Below, one piece after another: positions 29,868 to 39,849 of a stretch of DNA of 40,549 nucleotides. A program made the translations under genes and the position numbers. The notes below the pieces were generated by a model. The model was not told where the DNA came from. It did no database searches and saw only the letters and a program-made list of their open reading frames with translations. The stretch lies in contig JAKAHJ010000002.1 of NCBI GenBank assembly GCA_021815055.1, positions 1 to 40,549 of the forward strand. Direction: 5' to 3'. The stretch's first letter is position 1, and every line of letters starts with the position of its first letter. This DNA comes from Pseudomonadota bacterium. Its GTDB lineage: Bacteria > Pseudomonadota > Alphaproteobacteria > Rhizobiales > Xanthobacteraceae.

Positions 29868-30010
29868 CCGATTCGGGCCGCGGCGTATGAGCCTGCGCGG
29901 GGACGACGGCCAAAGCGGCCGTTACGCGCACCCCTTAAAAATTTGACCCACATCAATATTCCTTCATGCTTCGCTGCGATGAAGTGTCCTTCGTTGCGCG
30001 GAAGCGATGC

Positions 30011-32716
30011 ATGTCCATTCGCAATCTCGACAAGATGTTTCACCCGCGCTCGGTCGCGGTGATCGGCGCGTCCGACAAGCCGAAATCGGTCGGCCATGCG
30101 CTGATGACGAATCTGCTCCAGGCGGGCTTCGATGGGCCAATCCTGCCGGTCAATCCGCGCGCAGGCGCCGTGCACGGCATCATGGCCTACAAGGATACGG
30201 CGGCGCTGCCGTTGACGCCCGATCTCGCCGTTATCGCGACGCCGCCCGATACGGTTCCGCCGCTGGTTGCCGAACTTGGGGCACGCGGCACCCGCGCGGC
30301 GGTCGTTCTCACAGCCGGATTCGCCGAAGGTGAAATGTCCGCCGGCAAGGAGCGCGCTGCGCAACTGCTCGCCGCCGCCCGCCCGCATCTGTTGCGCGTG
30401 GTGGGCCCGAACTGCCTCGGCATCGCGGTACCGGGCATCGGACTGAATGGGACCTTCGCGCCCGCCGCTTTGCTGCCCGGCAATATCGCGTTTTTGACGC
30501 AGTCCGGCGCGATGGCGACGACCGTGCTCGACTGGGCGCAGCCGCGCGGCATCGGCTTTTCCGCCATCGTCTCGATGGGCGACATGAGCGATGTCGATTT
30601 CGGCGACCTGCTCGATTACTTCGCGCTCGACGCGGCGACGCAGGCGATCTTGATCTATGCCGAGGCGGTCACGCATGCGCGCAAGTTCATGTCCGCGGCT
30701 CGCCGTGCAGCGCGCGTCAAGCCGGTGATCGTAGTCAAAGGCGGACGCGCCGAGGAAGGCGCACGCGCCGCCGCCTCGCATACCGGTGCGCTGGCCGGCG
30801 CCGCTGCAGTCTATGAGGCGGCGTTCCGCCGTGCCGGCATGTTGCGCGTGAACGGCCTCGAGGAACTGTTCGACGCGGCGGCGACGCTCGCGCATATGGC
30901 ACGGCAGAGCGGCGGCCGGCTTGCCATCGTCACCAATGGCGGCGGGGCCGGCGTGCTCGCCACCGATTGGCTGATCGAGCAGGGCGGCCGGCTCGCGACG
31001 CTCGGCGCCGAGACGATCGCCAAGCTCGACGCCGTGCTGCCGCCGACCTGGAGCCATGCCAATCCGATCGACATCATCGGCGACGCCGACGCCGAGCGCT
31101 ATGCGCGCGCCGTCGAGATCATGTTGCAGGACAAAGATAGCGACGGGCTGCTCGTCGCCTATTGTCCGACCTCGATCGGCTCCGCCGCAGACGCCGCGCA
31201 AGGTCTGATCGGCGCCATGTCGACCTCGCAAGATGCGGCGAAGAAAAACGTGTTTGCCTGCTGGATGGGCTCGGCGAACGTCGAGGATGGCCGCGCCCGG
31301 CTGATCGCGGCGCAAGTACCGGACTACGAGACGCCGGAGCGCGCCGTGCGCGCCTTCATGTATCTGGTGCGCTATCGCCAGAGCCAGGAACTGCTGCTGG
31401 AGACACCGGCATCGGCCGCGCCGAGCGCGCAAGCCGACCGGGAGCGGGCGCGCGGCTTCCTGCAGCAGGCGCTCGCCGAACATCGCGAGTGGCTCGATCC
31501 CGCCGAAGTCGCCGGTTTCTTCGCCTGCTACGGCATCGCTTTCGCGCGCACCGAAGCCGTCGCCGCCGCCGCCGCCGCCGCGGCAGCCAGGCTCGCGGCG
31601 GAATGGCGCGCGCCGGTGGCGCTGAAAATCCGCTCGCGCGATATCACGCACAAGTCGGATGTCGGCGGCGTCGCGCTCGAGCTGGCATCGCCGGAAGAAG
31701 TGGAAGCGGCAGCCCTGAAAATGCTCGAACGGGTCGCGCGCGCGCGGCCCGACGCACGGCTCGAGGGCTTCATCGTGCAGGAGATGATCCAAAGGCCGGG
31801 CGCCTATGAATTGATCGCCGGCATTACGAGTGATGTGACCTTCGGCCCTGTGATTCTGTTCGGCCACGGCGGTACGGCAGTCGAGATCATCCGTGACAAG
31901 TCGCTGGAACTGCCGCCGCTCAACACCGCGCTGGCGCGCGCGCAGATCGAGCGCACGCGCGTGGCCGCCCTGCTCAAGGGCTATCGCGACCGGCCGGCGG
32001 CCGACATCGACGGACTCGTCAATGTGCTGATGCAGTTGAGCAGCATCGTCGCCGACCATGCCGAGATCGTGGAGCTCGACATCAACCCGCTGCTCTGCGA
32101 CCAGAACGGCGTCATCGGCGTCGACGGCCGCATTCGCGTACATGCTACCAGCATACCCGCACAGTCGCGGCTGGCGATCCGGCCCTATCCGCAGCAGTTG
32201 GAGACCGAGATTTCTACGGTCGATGGCAGAACTTATACCGTACGGCCTATTCGTCCCGAAGACGAGCCGGCCTTGCGCAGCTTCGCCGACGAAGTGGACA
32301 CAGGCGATCTTTGGCACGGGTTCTTCGTGCCGCTGCGGGAGCGAACCCACGAAACGGCCGCACGCTTGAGCCAGATCGACTACGACCGCGAGATGACCAT
32401 GGTCGCCTGGGAGGGCACGCGCATCGCCGGCCTTGCGCGTTCCACCGCCGACCCCGATTTCGAGGCCGCGGAAGCCGCCGTCATCATCCGCGCCGACCTG
32501 CGCGAGAAAGGCTTGGCGACAAAGCTCTTGCAGGCGCTCATGCAGGCCATTGCGACCCAGGGCGTGCAACGTGCGGTGCTGATCTATCCGAGCGATCTCG
32601 CATCGCTGCAGCGCATCGGCGCCGAGCTCGGCTTTACGGCTGCATTTTCGCCAGAAGATGCGGCGGTGACGCGGGCGAGCAAAACATTGCGCAATGGCGA
32701 GAGTCGGATCGTTTAA
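30011..32716 (+). CDS. Bifunctional acyl-CoA ligase (ADP-forming)-like / GNAT acetyltransferase fusion (Pat-like)
   Basis: N-terminal CoA-binding FHPRSVAVIGASDKPKSVGHAL, ATP-grasp RSRDITHKSDVGGVALEL, C-terminal GNAT AAVIIRADLREKGLATKLLQALMQAIATQGV. Confidence 0.9.
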   Translation: MSIRNLDKMFHPRSVAVIGASDKPKSVGHALMTNLLQAGFDGPILPVNPRAGAVHGIMAYKDTAALPLTPDLAVIATPPDTVPPLVAELGARGTRAAVVLTAGFAEGEMSAGKERAAQLLAAARPHLLRVVGPNCLGIAVPGIGLNGTFAPAALLPGNIAFLTQSGAMATTVLDWAQPRGIGFSAIVSMGDMSDVDFGDLLDYFALDAATQAILIYAEAVTHARKFMSAARRAARVKPVIVVKGGRAEEGARAAASHTGALAGAAAVYEAAFRRAGMLRVNGLEELFDAAATLAHMARQSGGRLAIVTNGGGAGVLATDWLIEQGGRLATLGAETIAKLDAVLPPTWSHANPIDIIGDADAERYARAVEIMLQDKDSDGLLVAYCPTSIGSAADAAQGLIGAMSTSQDAAKKNVFACWMGSANVEDGRARLIAAQVPDYETPERAVRAFMYLVRYRQSQELLLETPASAAPSAQADRERARGFLQQALAEHREWLDPAEVAGFFACYGIAFARTEAVAAAAAAAAARLAAEWRAPVALKIRSRDITHKSDVGGVALELASPEEVEAAALKMLERVARARPDARLEGFIVQEMIQRPGAYELIAGITSDVTFGPVILFGHGGTAVEIIRDKSLELPPLNTALARAQIERTRVAALLKGYRDRPAADIDGLVNVLMQLSSIVADHAEIVELDINPLLCDQNGVIGVDGRIRVHATSIPAQSRLAIRPYPQQLETEISTVDGRTYTVRPIRPEDEPALRSFADEVDTGDLWHGFFVPLRERTHETAARLSQIDYDREMTMVAWEGTRIAGLARSTADPDFEAAEAAVIIRADLREKGLATKLLQALMQAIATQGVQRAVLIYPSDLASLQRIGAELGFTAAFSPEDAAVTRASKTLRNGESRIV

Positions 32717-33006
32717 GATTGAAGCGTTCCTTGCTGCACACCCGCTTCACTTCTCCCATAGGGAAATCCGCCTTCGGCCGCTCCCGCAAACAGTCTTGCC
32801 AATGACGATGCAGGCAGCTATTAGAGAATACACGCTTAGACTACAATTTGTATATTACACAACCTAGTGAGATGCGCCGATGGCCATGGGAGCAAAGACG
32901 ACACTCGCTCTCGAAATCGCAGTTGGATTGGTGCGCGCCGCTGTGGCTCAAAAGCGCTTCACGCGAAAGGCCGCGGCCGCATTCTCGAGCTTGCATCTGT
33001 TTTGCG

Positions 33007-33741
33007 CTAGAAAACCAGCGTCGCACCCGACGCGATCAGCAGGATCGCCAACGCCTGGCGAAACCGCAGCTCGTTGAGCTTGCCGTAAAGCTGCCAGCCG
33101 ATCCAAGTCCCGATCAGCAGGGGCGGCAGAACCGCGGCGAGCAGGATCAATCCGGTGCGGTCGAGCGTGACCCAGACGATGCCGGCAAGCGTGATCGCCT
33201 GCACGATGATGACATAGGGCTGGTAGACCCCGCGCGCGGCCTCCTTCGGCCAGCCGCGCAACTGCGTCCAGATCGTCGGCACGACGCCGGAATAACCGCC
33301 CACCCCGCCGAGAATGCCGCCGATGAACCCGATGGCGGCATCGGCCGGCCGGCCGCCGCCGCTGACCTTGTGCAGGCGCGGGGAAACGAGTGCATAAGTC
33401 CCGAATAAGAGCAGAAACACCCCAAGCACCATCTTCAGAATGCTGCCGTCGGTGAAGGTCAAAAGACGCACGCCGATCGGGATACCGGCGAGCCCGCCGG
33501 CCACGAAAGGCCAAAGCCGTGCGACCACAATGTGCTTGCGCTGCGGCCAGATCGTCGTGAGGTGCAACAGCACGCCGCAGCCGGTGGACAAAATAGCCGA
33601 ATGCAGCGGATCGATGCGGTGCAGCCAGATCGCCGAGGCGGCAAGGGCGAAGGCGAAGCCGCTGCCGCCGGCGGCGATGCCGCCCAGCAACGCGCCGAGC
33701 CAGAGGATGCCGAGCGTGTCGAGCGGAAGTCCGATCAGCAT
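33007..33741 (-). CDS. TauE/SafE family sulfite exporter-type permease
   Basis: 244-aa polytopic ORF; GIPIGVRLLTFTDGSILKMVLGVFLLLFGTYAL. Confidence 0.88.
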   Translation of the reverse strand: MLIGLPLDTLGILWLGALLGGIAAGGSGFAFALAASAIWLHRIDPLHSAILSTGCGVLLHLTTIWPQRKHIVVARLWPFVAGGLAGIPIGVRLLTFTDGSILKMVLGVFLLLFGTYALVSPRLHKVSGGGRPADAAIGFIGGILGGVGGYSGVVPTIWTQLRGWPKEAARGVYQPYVIIVQAITLAGIVWVTLDRTGLILLAAVLPPLLIGTWIGWQLYGKLNELRFRQALAILLIASGATLVF

Positions 33742-33774
33742 TCCCGTCAGCCCAGCCTCACACCGATGCAGGCG

Positions 33775-34665
33775 TCATCGCTGCATGCCCCAGAGATTGA
33801 CCGTGCGCGCCTCGATGAAACGGAAGATGACCGATTCGACCACGAGCCCGATCAGGATCACGGTCAGCAGCCCGGAAAAGACCGTTGCGGTGTCGAGATC
33901 ATTGCGCGCCTCGAAGATATACCAGCCGATGCCGCCCGAGCGCGCCGACACGCCGAACACCAGCTCGGCCGCGACCAGCGTGCGCCAGGCGAAGGCCCAA
34001 CCGATCTTCAGGCCTGCCAGGATCGACGGGAACGCGGCCGGGATCAGGATGAGCCCGACATAACGCGCACCCTTGAGGCCGACATTCCGCCCGCTCATGC
34101 GCAGCGTCTCCGGCACGCTGCGGAAGCCGCTCAGCGTGTTGAGCGCGACCGCCCACAGCACCGAATGAACGATGACGAAGACCAGCGAGGGTGTGCCGAG
34201 ACCGAACCAGATTAGCGCCAGCGGCAAGAGCGCGATCGCCGGCAACGGATTGAACATGGCGGTCAGCGTCGACAGGATACGGGTGCCGATGCCGCTCGCC
34301 ACCGCAAAGGTCGTCATCACCGCGGCCAGCACCAAGCCGAAGGCATAGCCGATGACGAGCGTGCGCAGCGAAGTGACGGTGCGGTCCACCAGCTCGCCGT
34401 TGCGCAAGTCGCGCCAGAAGGTCGCGATCGTCTCGGTGAAAGTTGGGAACAGCAGGGAGTTGTTCAGCCAGCGCGCATAGACTTCCCAGATCGCGATCAG
34501 CGCCAACAGGATCGCTACCCGCTGCACCAGTTCGTTATTGAGAATGCGCTCGGCAACGGAGAGCGGACGCTCGACATTGCCGACGGTCACAGCCTCGGTC
34601 GGCTCGATCTCGAATTCCGGCCGGCGCGCGAGCGGCGCCGGCTCATGTCGCAGGTCGATGGTCAC
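33775..34665 (-). CDS. ABC transporter permease (nitrate/sulfonate/taurine-type)
   Basis: ARYVGLILIPAAFPSILAGLKIGWAFAWRTLVAAELVFGVSARSGGIGWYIFEAR, SsuC/TauC-like. Confidence 0.93.
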   Translation of the reverse strand: MTIDLRHEPAPLARRPEFEIEPTEAVTVGNVERPLSVAERILNNELVQRVAILLALIAIWEVYARWLNNSLLFPTFTETIATFWRDLRNGELVDRTVTSLRTLVIGYAFGLVLAAVMTTFAVASGIGTRILSTLTAMFNPLPAIALLPLALIWFGLGTPSLVFVIVHSVLWAVALNTLSGFRSVPETLRMSGRNVGLKGARYVGLILIPAAFPSILAGLKIGWAFAWRTLVAAELVFGVSARSGGIGWYIFEARNDLDTATVFSGLLTVILIGLVVESVIFRFIEARTVNLWGMQR

Positions 34666-35480
34666 GCCCGGGCTTCCTCAGGTTCCGCGGCCCGCAATTC
34701 TTCGGCGCCGAACAGAAGATTGTGGATGCGTTTCGACATCGCGCCGAATTCGGGGCGGTCGATATTGCTGAGACCGAGGTCGCCGGCGTCGAGCTCGGCG
34801 CGCACGCGGCCCGGGTGCGGCGACAGCACCAGGATGCGCGAGCCGACAATGATCGCTTCCTCGATCGAATGGGTCACGAACAGCACCGTGAAACGCAATT
34901 GCTCCCAAAGCGACAGGAGTTCCTGCTGCATCGTGCGCCGGGTGAGCGCGTCGAGCGCAGCGAACGGCTCGTCCATCAGCAAGATGTCGGGCTCCAGCGC
35001 CATGGCGCGGGCGATGGCGACGCGCATCTTCATGCCGCCCGACAGCATATGCGGATAGATGTCGCGGAATCCCGAAAGCTTGACTTTGTCGATGGCGGCG
35101 TTCGCACGCTCCACCGCATCGGCGCGCTTGAACTTGCGCGTGACCGTCATCGGGAACAGCACGTTCTGGAAAACGGTTTTCCAGGGCATCAACTGCTCGA
35201 ATTCCTGGAACACCATCATGCGGTCGGGCCCGGGGGCCGCCACCTCGCGCCCGCGGATGCGGATCGAGCCTTCCACCGGCGGCATGAAGCCGCCGACGGA
35301 TTTGAGTAACGTGGACTTGCCGCAGCCCGACGGTCCCAGGATCACGTAACGATCGCCCTGATGGACGGAGAAATCGACCCGGTACGTCGCCGTCACCAGA
35401 TGGCGCGGCGTCTTGTACTGGAGCGTCACTCCGTCCACTTCGAGCAATGCGGACGTCATCGGTCGAATACTCGCGTCCAA
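34662..35480 (-). CDS. ABC transporter ATP-binding protein (nitrate/sulfonate/taurine-type)
   Basis: LGPSGCGKSTLLKSVGGF, LSGGMKMRVAIARAMALEPDILLMDEPFAALD; overlaps the permease start. Confidence 0.95.
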   Translation of the reverse strand: MDASIRPMTSALLEVDGVTLQYKTPRHLVTATYRVDFSVHQGDRYVILGPSGCGKSTLLKSVGGFMPPVEGSIRIRGREVAAPGPDRMMVFQEFEQLMPWKTVFQNVLFPMTVTRKFKRADAVERANAAIDKVKLSGFRDIYPHMLSGGMKMRVAIARAMALEPDILLMDEPFAALDALTRRTMQQELLSLWEQLRFTVLFVTHSIEEAIIVGSRILVLSPHPGRVRAELDAGDLGLSNIDRPEFGAMSKRIHNLLFGAEELRAAEPEEARA

Positions 35481-35483
35481 AGG

Positions 35484-36503
35484 TCAGCTTCCCGGCAAAT
35501 TATGGACGGCGTCGATGAACATGTCTTTCCAGCTCGTCGGCGTGGCCGGAATCATTTTCACCCGGCCCATATAGCCGGCAACCACCATTGTCTTTTCCGG
35601 CGTCATGGTCCATTTGTTCTCCGGATCGCGGACGATCTTTTCGGCCTCGGCCGGCGAAAGCTTGGACTTGTCGGCCTTCACCCACAGCGCGGCCATGCCG
35701 GCCGGGTCGTCGTGGATCATCTTCATCGAGTCCTTGAGGGCGGCCAGGAAAGCCTGCACCACCTTCGGCTCGCCTTCGTAGAGCTTGGAGCTGGCCCACA
35801 CCACGTTGAACGTGTGCGGTCCGCCGAACACGTCGTAGCTGTTGAGCACGCGGTGCACGCGCTTGTCGGCGAGTTCCTGGTACATGAACGGCGCCGAGGT
35901 GAAATGCCCGGTGATCTGCGACTTGAAGCTCATCATCTGCGCCAGCCCGTCGGGATGGCTGAGCGACACGGTCCAGCCGTCGAGCTTGTGCTCCTGCCCC
36001 TTACCGAAAACTTTTTCCGCAGCCATTTGCAGGATCACCGCCTGCATCGACACGCGCACGGCCGGCAGTGCGATGCGATCCTTGTCGGTGAAGTCCTTGA
36101 TGGTCTTCACATTGGGATTGATCGTGTTGAGATAGAGCGGCATCGAATTGAGCGCGGTGACGCCCTTGACCTTCATGTTGTTCTTGGTACGCGCCCAGAT
36201 GGTGACCATGGGCCCGACGCCGCCCGAGGCGAAATCCAGATTGCCGGAGATCAGCGCTTCGTTCATCGGCGGGCCGCCGGTGAAGCGCACCCAGTCGGTC
36301 TTGAGGTCGAGGCCGAGCTTCTTGCCTTCGGACTCGAGCAGATTCTTCTCCTGCATGATGGTCAGCGGGAGATAGGAAATTCCGTACTGCTTGGCGATGC
36401 GGACCGTGCGGGTTTCGGCGTGCGCAGTGCCGGCGCACATCGCGAGCGTGACTGCCGCTGCAAGCAGCGAGCGGCGTCCAATGTTCAAACGAGCGTCTTT
36501 CAT
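35484..36503 (-). CDS. ABC transporter substrate-binding protein (NMT1/SsuA-like)
   Basis: Signal peptide SLLAAAVTLAMCAGTAHA; RTVRIAKQYGISYLPLTIMQEKNLLESEGKKLGLDLKTDWVRFTGGPPMNEALISGNLDFASGG. Confidence 0.92.
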   Translation of the reverse strand: MKDARLNIGRRSLLAAAVTLAMCAGTAHAETRTVRIAKQYGISYLPLTIMQEKNLLESEGKKLGLDLKTDWVRFTGGPPMNEALISGNLDFASGGVGPMVTIWARTKNNMKVKGVTALNSMPLYLNTINPNVKTIKDFTDKDRIALPAVRVSMQAVILQMAAEKVFGKGQEHKLDGWTVSLSHPDGLAQMMSFKSQITGHFTSAPFMYQELADKRVHRVLNSYDVFGGPHTFNVVWASSKLYEGEPKVVQAFLAALKDSMKMIHDDPAGMAALWVKADKSKLSPAEAEKIVRDPENKWTMTPEKTMVVAGYMGRVKMIPATPTSWKDMFIDAVHNLPGS

Positions 36504-36601
36504 GATCTCCTCCCAGGTGGCATTGTTTTTTCTTGTCGGCCCTATTTTCTCTCACGATATGGCCGCGTGGCAACCTTCAATTCGCGTTCAGGGGCGATTC
36601 G

Positions 36602-37441
36602 ATGGCTGACTTTGCCCATTCACTTCAATCCGCGCTCGCGGAACGCTTCGGCGAACGGTTCGAGATCGATCCGTCCCTGCCGGGACTGGCGGAACTGGCG
36701 CGAATTGCGGCACATCGCGTCCATCGCCGCTATCTTCAACGCGATATCGATCCCGATCTCCTGCGGCTGATCTGCGCCTGCGCACTGTCTGCGCCATCCA
36801 AGAGCGATCTGCAACAGGGAGACATTCTCATTGTTCGGGAAAAGGCGACGCATCATGCCATCGCCGACCTGCTTCCGGAAATGCCGTGGCTTCGTGACGC
36901 GCCTGTGTTCCTGGTCTTCCTCGCCAACGGTCGGCGGCTGCCGCAAGTTGCCTCACTGCGCGGCAAGCCGTTCCCCAACGACCATTTCGATCTCCTGTTC
37001 AATGCCACCGTCGACGCCGTTTTGGTGATGGCGACCTTCCTGGCTGCGGCGGAGGCGGCCGGGCTCGGCTGCTGCCCGATCAGCCTCATTCGCGATCACG
37101 CAGCCAGCATCAGCGACCTGCTCGCGCTGCCCGAGAAGGTCATTCCGGTCGCCGGCATGTGCGTCGGCTGGCCGGCCGAGCCCGGCGCGATCACGCCACG
37201 ACTGCCGCTGAGCATGACGCTGCACGAGGACCGCTTCAGCGAAAATGATTTTCCCGTTGCGCTCGACGCCTATGACCGCCGGCGCGACGCCTTGCGGCCT
37301 TACCGCAGCCAGCGCGAGCCGGATCGCTTCGGCCGCGCGGATTTCTACGGCTGGTCGGAGGACAAGGCGCGGCAATATGCCAGTCCCGCGCGCGCCGATT
37401 TCGGCGCCTTCGTGCGCGGCAAGGGCTTTCGCATGGATTAG
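36602..37441 (+). CDS. Nitroreductase family protein
   Basis: HRRYLQRDIDPDLLRLICACALSAPSKSDLQQGDILIV...AAAEAAGLGCCPISLIRDH. Confidence 0.9.
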   Translation: MADFAHSLQSALAERFGERFEIDPSLPGLAELARIAAHRVHRRYLQRDIDPDLLRLICACALSAPSKSDLQQGDILIVREKATHHAIADLLPEMPWLRDAPVFLVFLANGRRLPQVASLRGKPFPNDHFDLLFNATVDAVLVMATFLAAAEAAGLGCCPISLIRDHAASISDLLALPEKVIPVAGMCVGWPAEPGAITPRLPLSMTLHEDRFSENDFPVALDAYDRRRDALRPYRSQREPDRFGRADFYGWSEDKARQYASPARADFGAFVRGKGFRMD

Positions 37442-37511
37442 ACAAGCCTTTCGCGGCCAACGATCAGGCCGCGGCCCGCCCCGCCGGTGCGCTTGATGAT
37501 CGACTGCCGTC

Positions 37512-38273
37512 TCACCCTTCTTGTTGCGGCCGCTCGCCCACCAGCATGTAATTGACGTACATGTCGGACGACAACTGCCACCGGTCGGCGAATGGATTGT
37601 AGATCACGCCGCGCTCTCCGATCACGTTCAATCCGGCGGCCTCGAACGCGCCTTCCAATTCCTCCGGCGTGACGAACCTGTCCCATCGATGCGTGCCGCG
37701 CGGCACCCAGCGCAAAACATATTCGGCGCCGACGATCGCCAATGCAAAACTCTTCAGCGTGCGGTTGAGCGTGGCGGCGATCATCAGTCCGCCCGGCTTG
37801 ACCATGGCGGCACAGGTCGCGACGAATTCCTCCACATCGTTGACGTGCTCGACCACTTCCATCGCCAGCACCACGTCGAAGCGCTCGCCCGCCGCCGCAA
37901 GCGCCTCGGCACTGGTGGCGCGGTAGTCGACCGAAAGCCCGGCTTCTCCGGCATGCGCCTGGGCGGCCGCGATGTTCTCCGCGGCCGGATCGGCTCCGAC
38001 CATATCGGCCCCGAGCCGCGCCAAGGGTTCCGACAGGATGCCCGCCCCGCAGCCGATATCGAGCAGGCGCAGGCCTTTCAGGCAGTCGAGTTTCTTCGTG
38101 TCGCGGTCGAATCGCTCGGCTGCCCGGTCGCGGATATAAGCGAGCCGCACCGGGTTGAGCTTGTGGAGCGGCGCCATCGGGCCGCGCGGGTCCCACCAGT
38201 CGGCGGCTAGCCGCGAGAACCGCTCGATCTCGGCGGCATCGACGCTGGACGCACGGGTTTTGCGCTTGGCCAT
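37512..38273 (-). CDS. ubiG: Bifunctional 3-demethylubiquinone O-methyltransferase / 2-polyprenyl-6-hydroxyphenol methylase
   Basis: [36 protein letters not shown]...[32 protein letters not shown]. Confidence 0.95.
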   Translation of the reverse strand: MAKRKTRASSVDAAEIERFSRLAADWWDPRGPMAPLHKLNPVRLAYIRDRAAERFDRDTKKLDCLKGLRLLDIGCGAGILSEPLARLGADMVGADPAAENIAAAQAHAGEAGLSVDYRATSAEALAAAGERFDVVLAMEVVEHVNDVEEFVATCAAMVKPGGLMIAATLNRTLKSFALAIVGAEYVLRWVPRGTHRWDRFVTPEELEGAFEAAGLNVIGERGVIYNPFADRWQLSSDMYVNYMLVGERPQQEG

Positions 38274-38418
38274 TCGTAGCCTCTCGTAAGGTGCCGGCCC
38301 ATATTGCAGGGCAGCGACCCCGCCGGTATGTATACGCGCCTTTTCGGGCCGGGGCCCGGGCTTTCCGCCCAGTTCCCGCCGTTTGTCAGCTTCTTTAAGG
38401 TCGCGTCCGGGATCGTCA

Positions 38419-39672
38419 ATGCCGCCCCTCGTCATGAAATTCGGCGGAACCTCCGTCGCCGACCTCGATCGCATTCGCAACGTGGCGCGCCACGTCAAAC
38501 GCGAGGTTGACGCCGGCTATGATGTCGCGGTGGTGGTCTCGGCCATGGCCGGGGTGACCAACCAGCTCGTCGCATGGTGCCGGGACGCCGCGGGCCTGCA
38601 CGATGCGCGCGAATACGACGCGGTCGTGGCCACCGGCGAGCAGGTCACCGCCGGGCTCTTGGCTATCGTGCTCGAAGGCATGGGCGTGGATGCCCGCTCC
38701 TGGCAGGGCTGGCAACTGCCCATCCTGACCGACAATGCGCACGCCTCCGCCCGCATCCTGGACGTGAACGGCGGCGAGCTGACCCGCCGCTTCCAGGAGC
38801 GAAAGCAGGTGGCGGTGATCGCCGGATTCCAGGGCCTCCATAAGGAGACCGGCCGCATCACCACGCTCGGCCGCGGCGGCTCCGACACCTCGGCGGTCGC
38901 GATCGCGGCCGCCATCGGCGCCGAGCGCTGCGACATCTATACCGACGTCGACGGCGTCTACACCACCGATCCGCGCGTGGTGCCGAAGGCGCACCGGATG
39001 GACAAGATCGCCTTCGAGGAGATGCTGGAATTGGCCTCGCTCGGCGCCAAGGTCATGCAGGTGCGCTCGGTCGAGCTCGGCATGGTCCATAATGTGCGCA
39101 TCTTCGTACGCTCCAGCTTCGTCAAGCCGGAGGACATCGACCCGCGCCAAACGCCCCCCGGCACGCTTATTTGCGACGAGAGTGAAATCATGGAACAGCA
39201 AGTCGTCACCGGCATCGCCTTCTCCAAGGACGAGGCCCAGATCTCGGTCCGCCGCGTGCAGGACAAGCCCGGGGTCGCTGCCGCCATTTTCGGCCCGCTC
39301 GCCGACGGCAACATCAATGTCGACATGATCGTGCAGAACGTCTCGGCCGACGGAGCGACCACCGACCTCACTTTCACGGTACCGGCGGCGGACTATGACA
39401 GGGCGCGCGTCACCATTGAGAAGGCCAAGAACACCATCGGCTACGAGCGGCTGGACGGCGCAACCGACGTGGCCAAGGTCTCGGTCATCGGCATCGGCAT
39501 GCGCAGCCACGCCGGCGTGGCCGCCCGGGCCTTCAAGGCGCTGTCGGAGCGCAACATCAATATTCGCGCCATTACCACCTCCGAAATTAAGTTTTCGGTG
39601 CTGATCGACGCCGCCTATACCGAACTGGCGGTCCGCACCCTACATACCCTGTACGGGCTGGATAAGGCGTAG
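38419..39672 (+). CDS. lysC: Aspartate kinase
   Basis: [43 protein letters not shown]...[36 protein letters not shown] and ACT domains. Confidence 0.97.
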   Translation: MPPLVMKFGGTSVADLDRIRNVARHVKREVDAGYDVAVVVSAMAGVTNQLVAWCRDAAGLHDAREYDAVVATGEQVTAGLLAIVLEGMGVDARSWQGWQLPILTDNAHASARILDVNGGELTRRFQERKQVAVIAGFQGLHKETGRITTLGRGGSDTSAVAIAAAIGAERCDIYTDVDGVYTTDPRVVPKAHRMDKIAFEEMLELASLGAKVMQVRSVELGMVHNVRIFVRSSFVKPEDIDPRQTPPGTLICDESEIMEQQVVTGIAFSKDEAQISVRRVQDKPGVAAAIFGPLADGNINVDMIVQNVSADGATTDLTFTVPAADYDRARVTIEKAKNTIGYERLDGATDVAKVSVIGIGMRSHAGVAARAFKALSERNINIRAITTSEIKFSVLIDAAYTELAVRTLHTLYGLDKA

Positions 39673-39849
39673 GGCATCCCCACCTCCGCAGGGACGGCAA
39701 ATCGGGGCACTCTGGCTTGCCCCTTGCATGGGCCTTTGGCTATAGCCTGCCTATAGGCGATCGCGGAGTTCCTCGCGGTCGTTATTCGTACATGCTTGGG
39801 CTGTAGCAGGAGCCACGGCCCGGGCGGCGGCTCGACAAGGACCTCACGA

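Noticed and set aside
29822-32569. 915-aa minus-strand ORF opposite the CoA-ligase/GNAT gene
   Set aside because: Shadow ORF in GC-rich codon-biased DNA; composition (Arg/His/Gly/Asp rich) is not protein-like and the plus strand encodes a clear protein family
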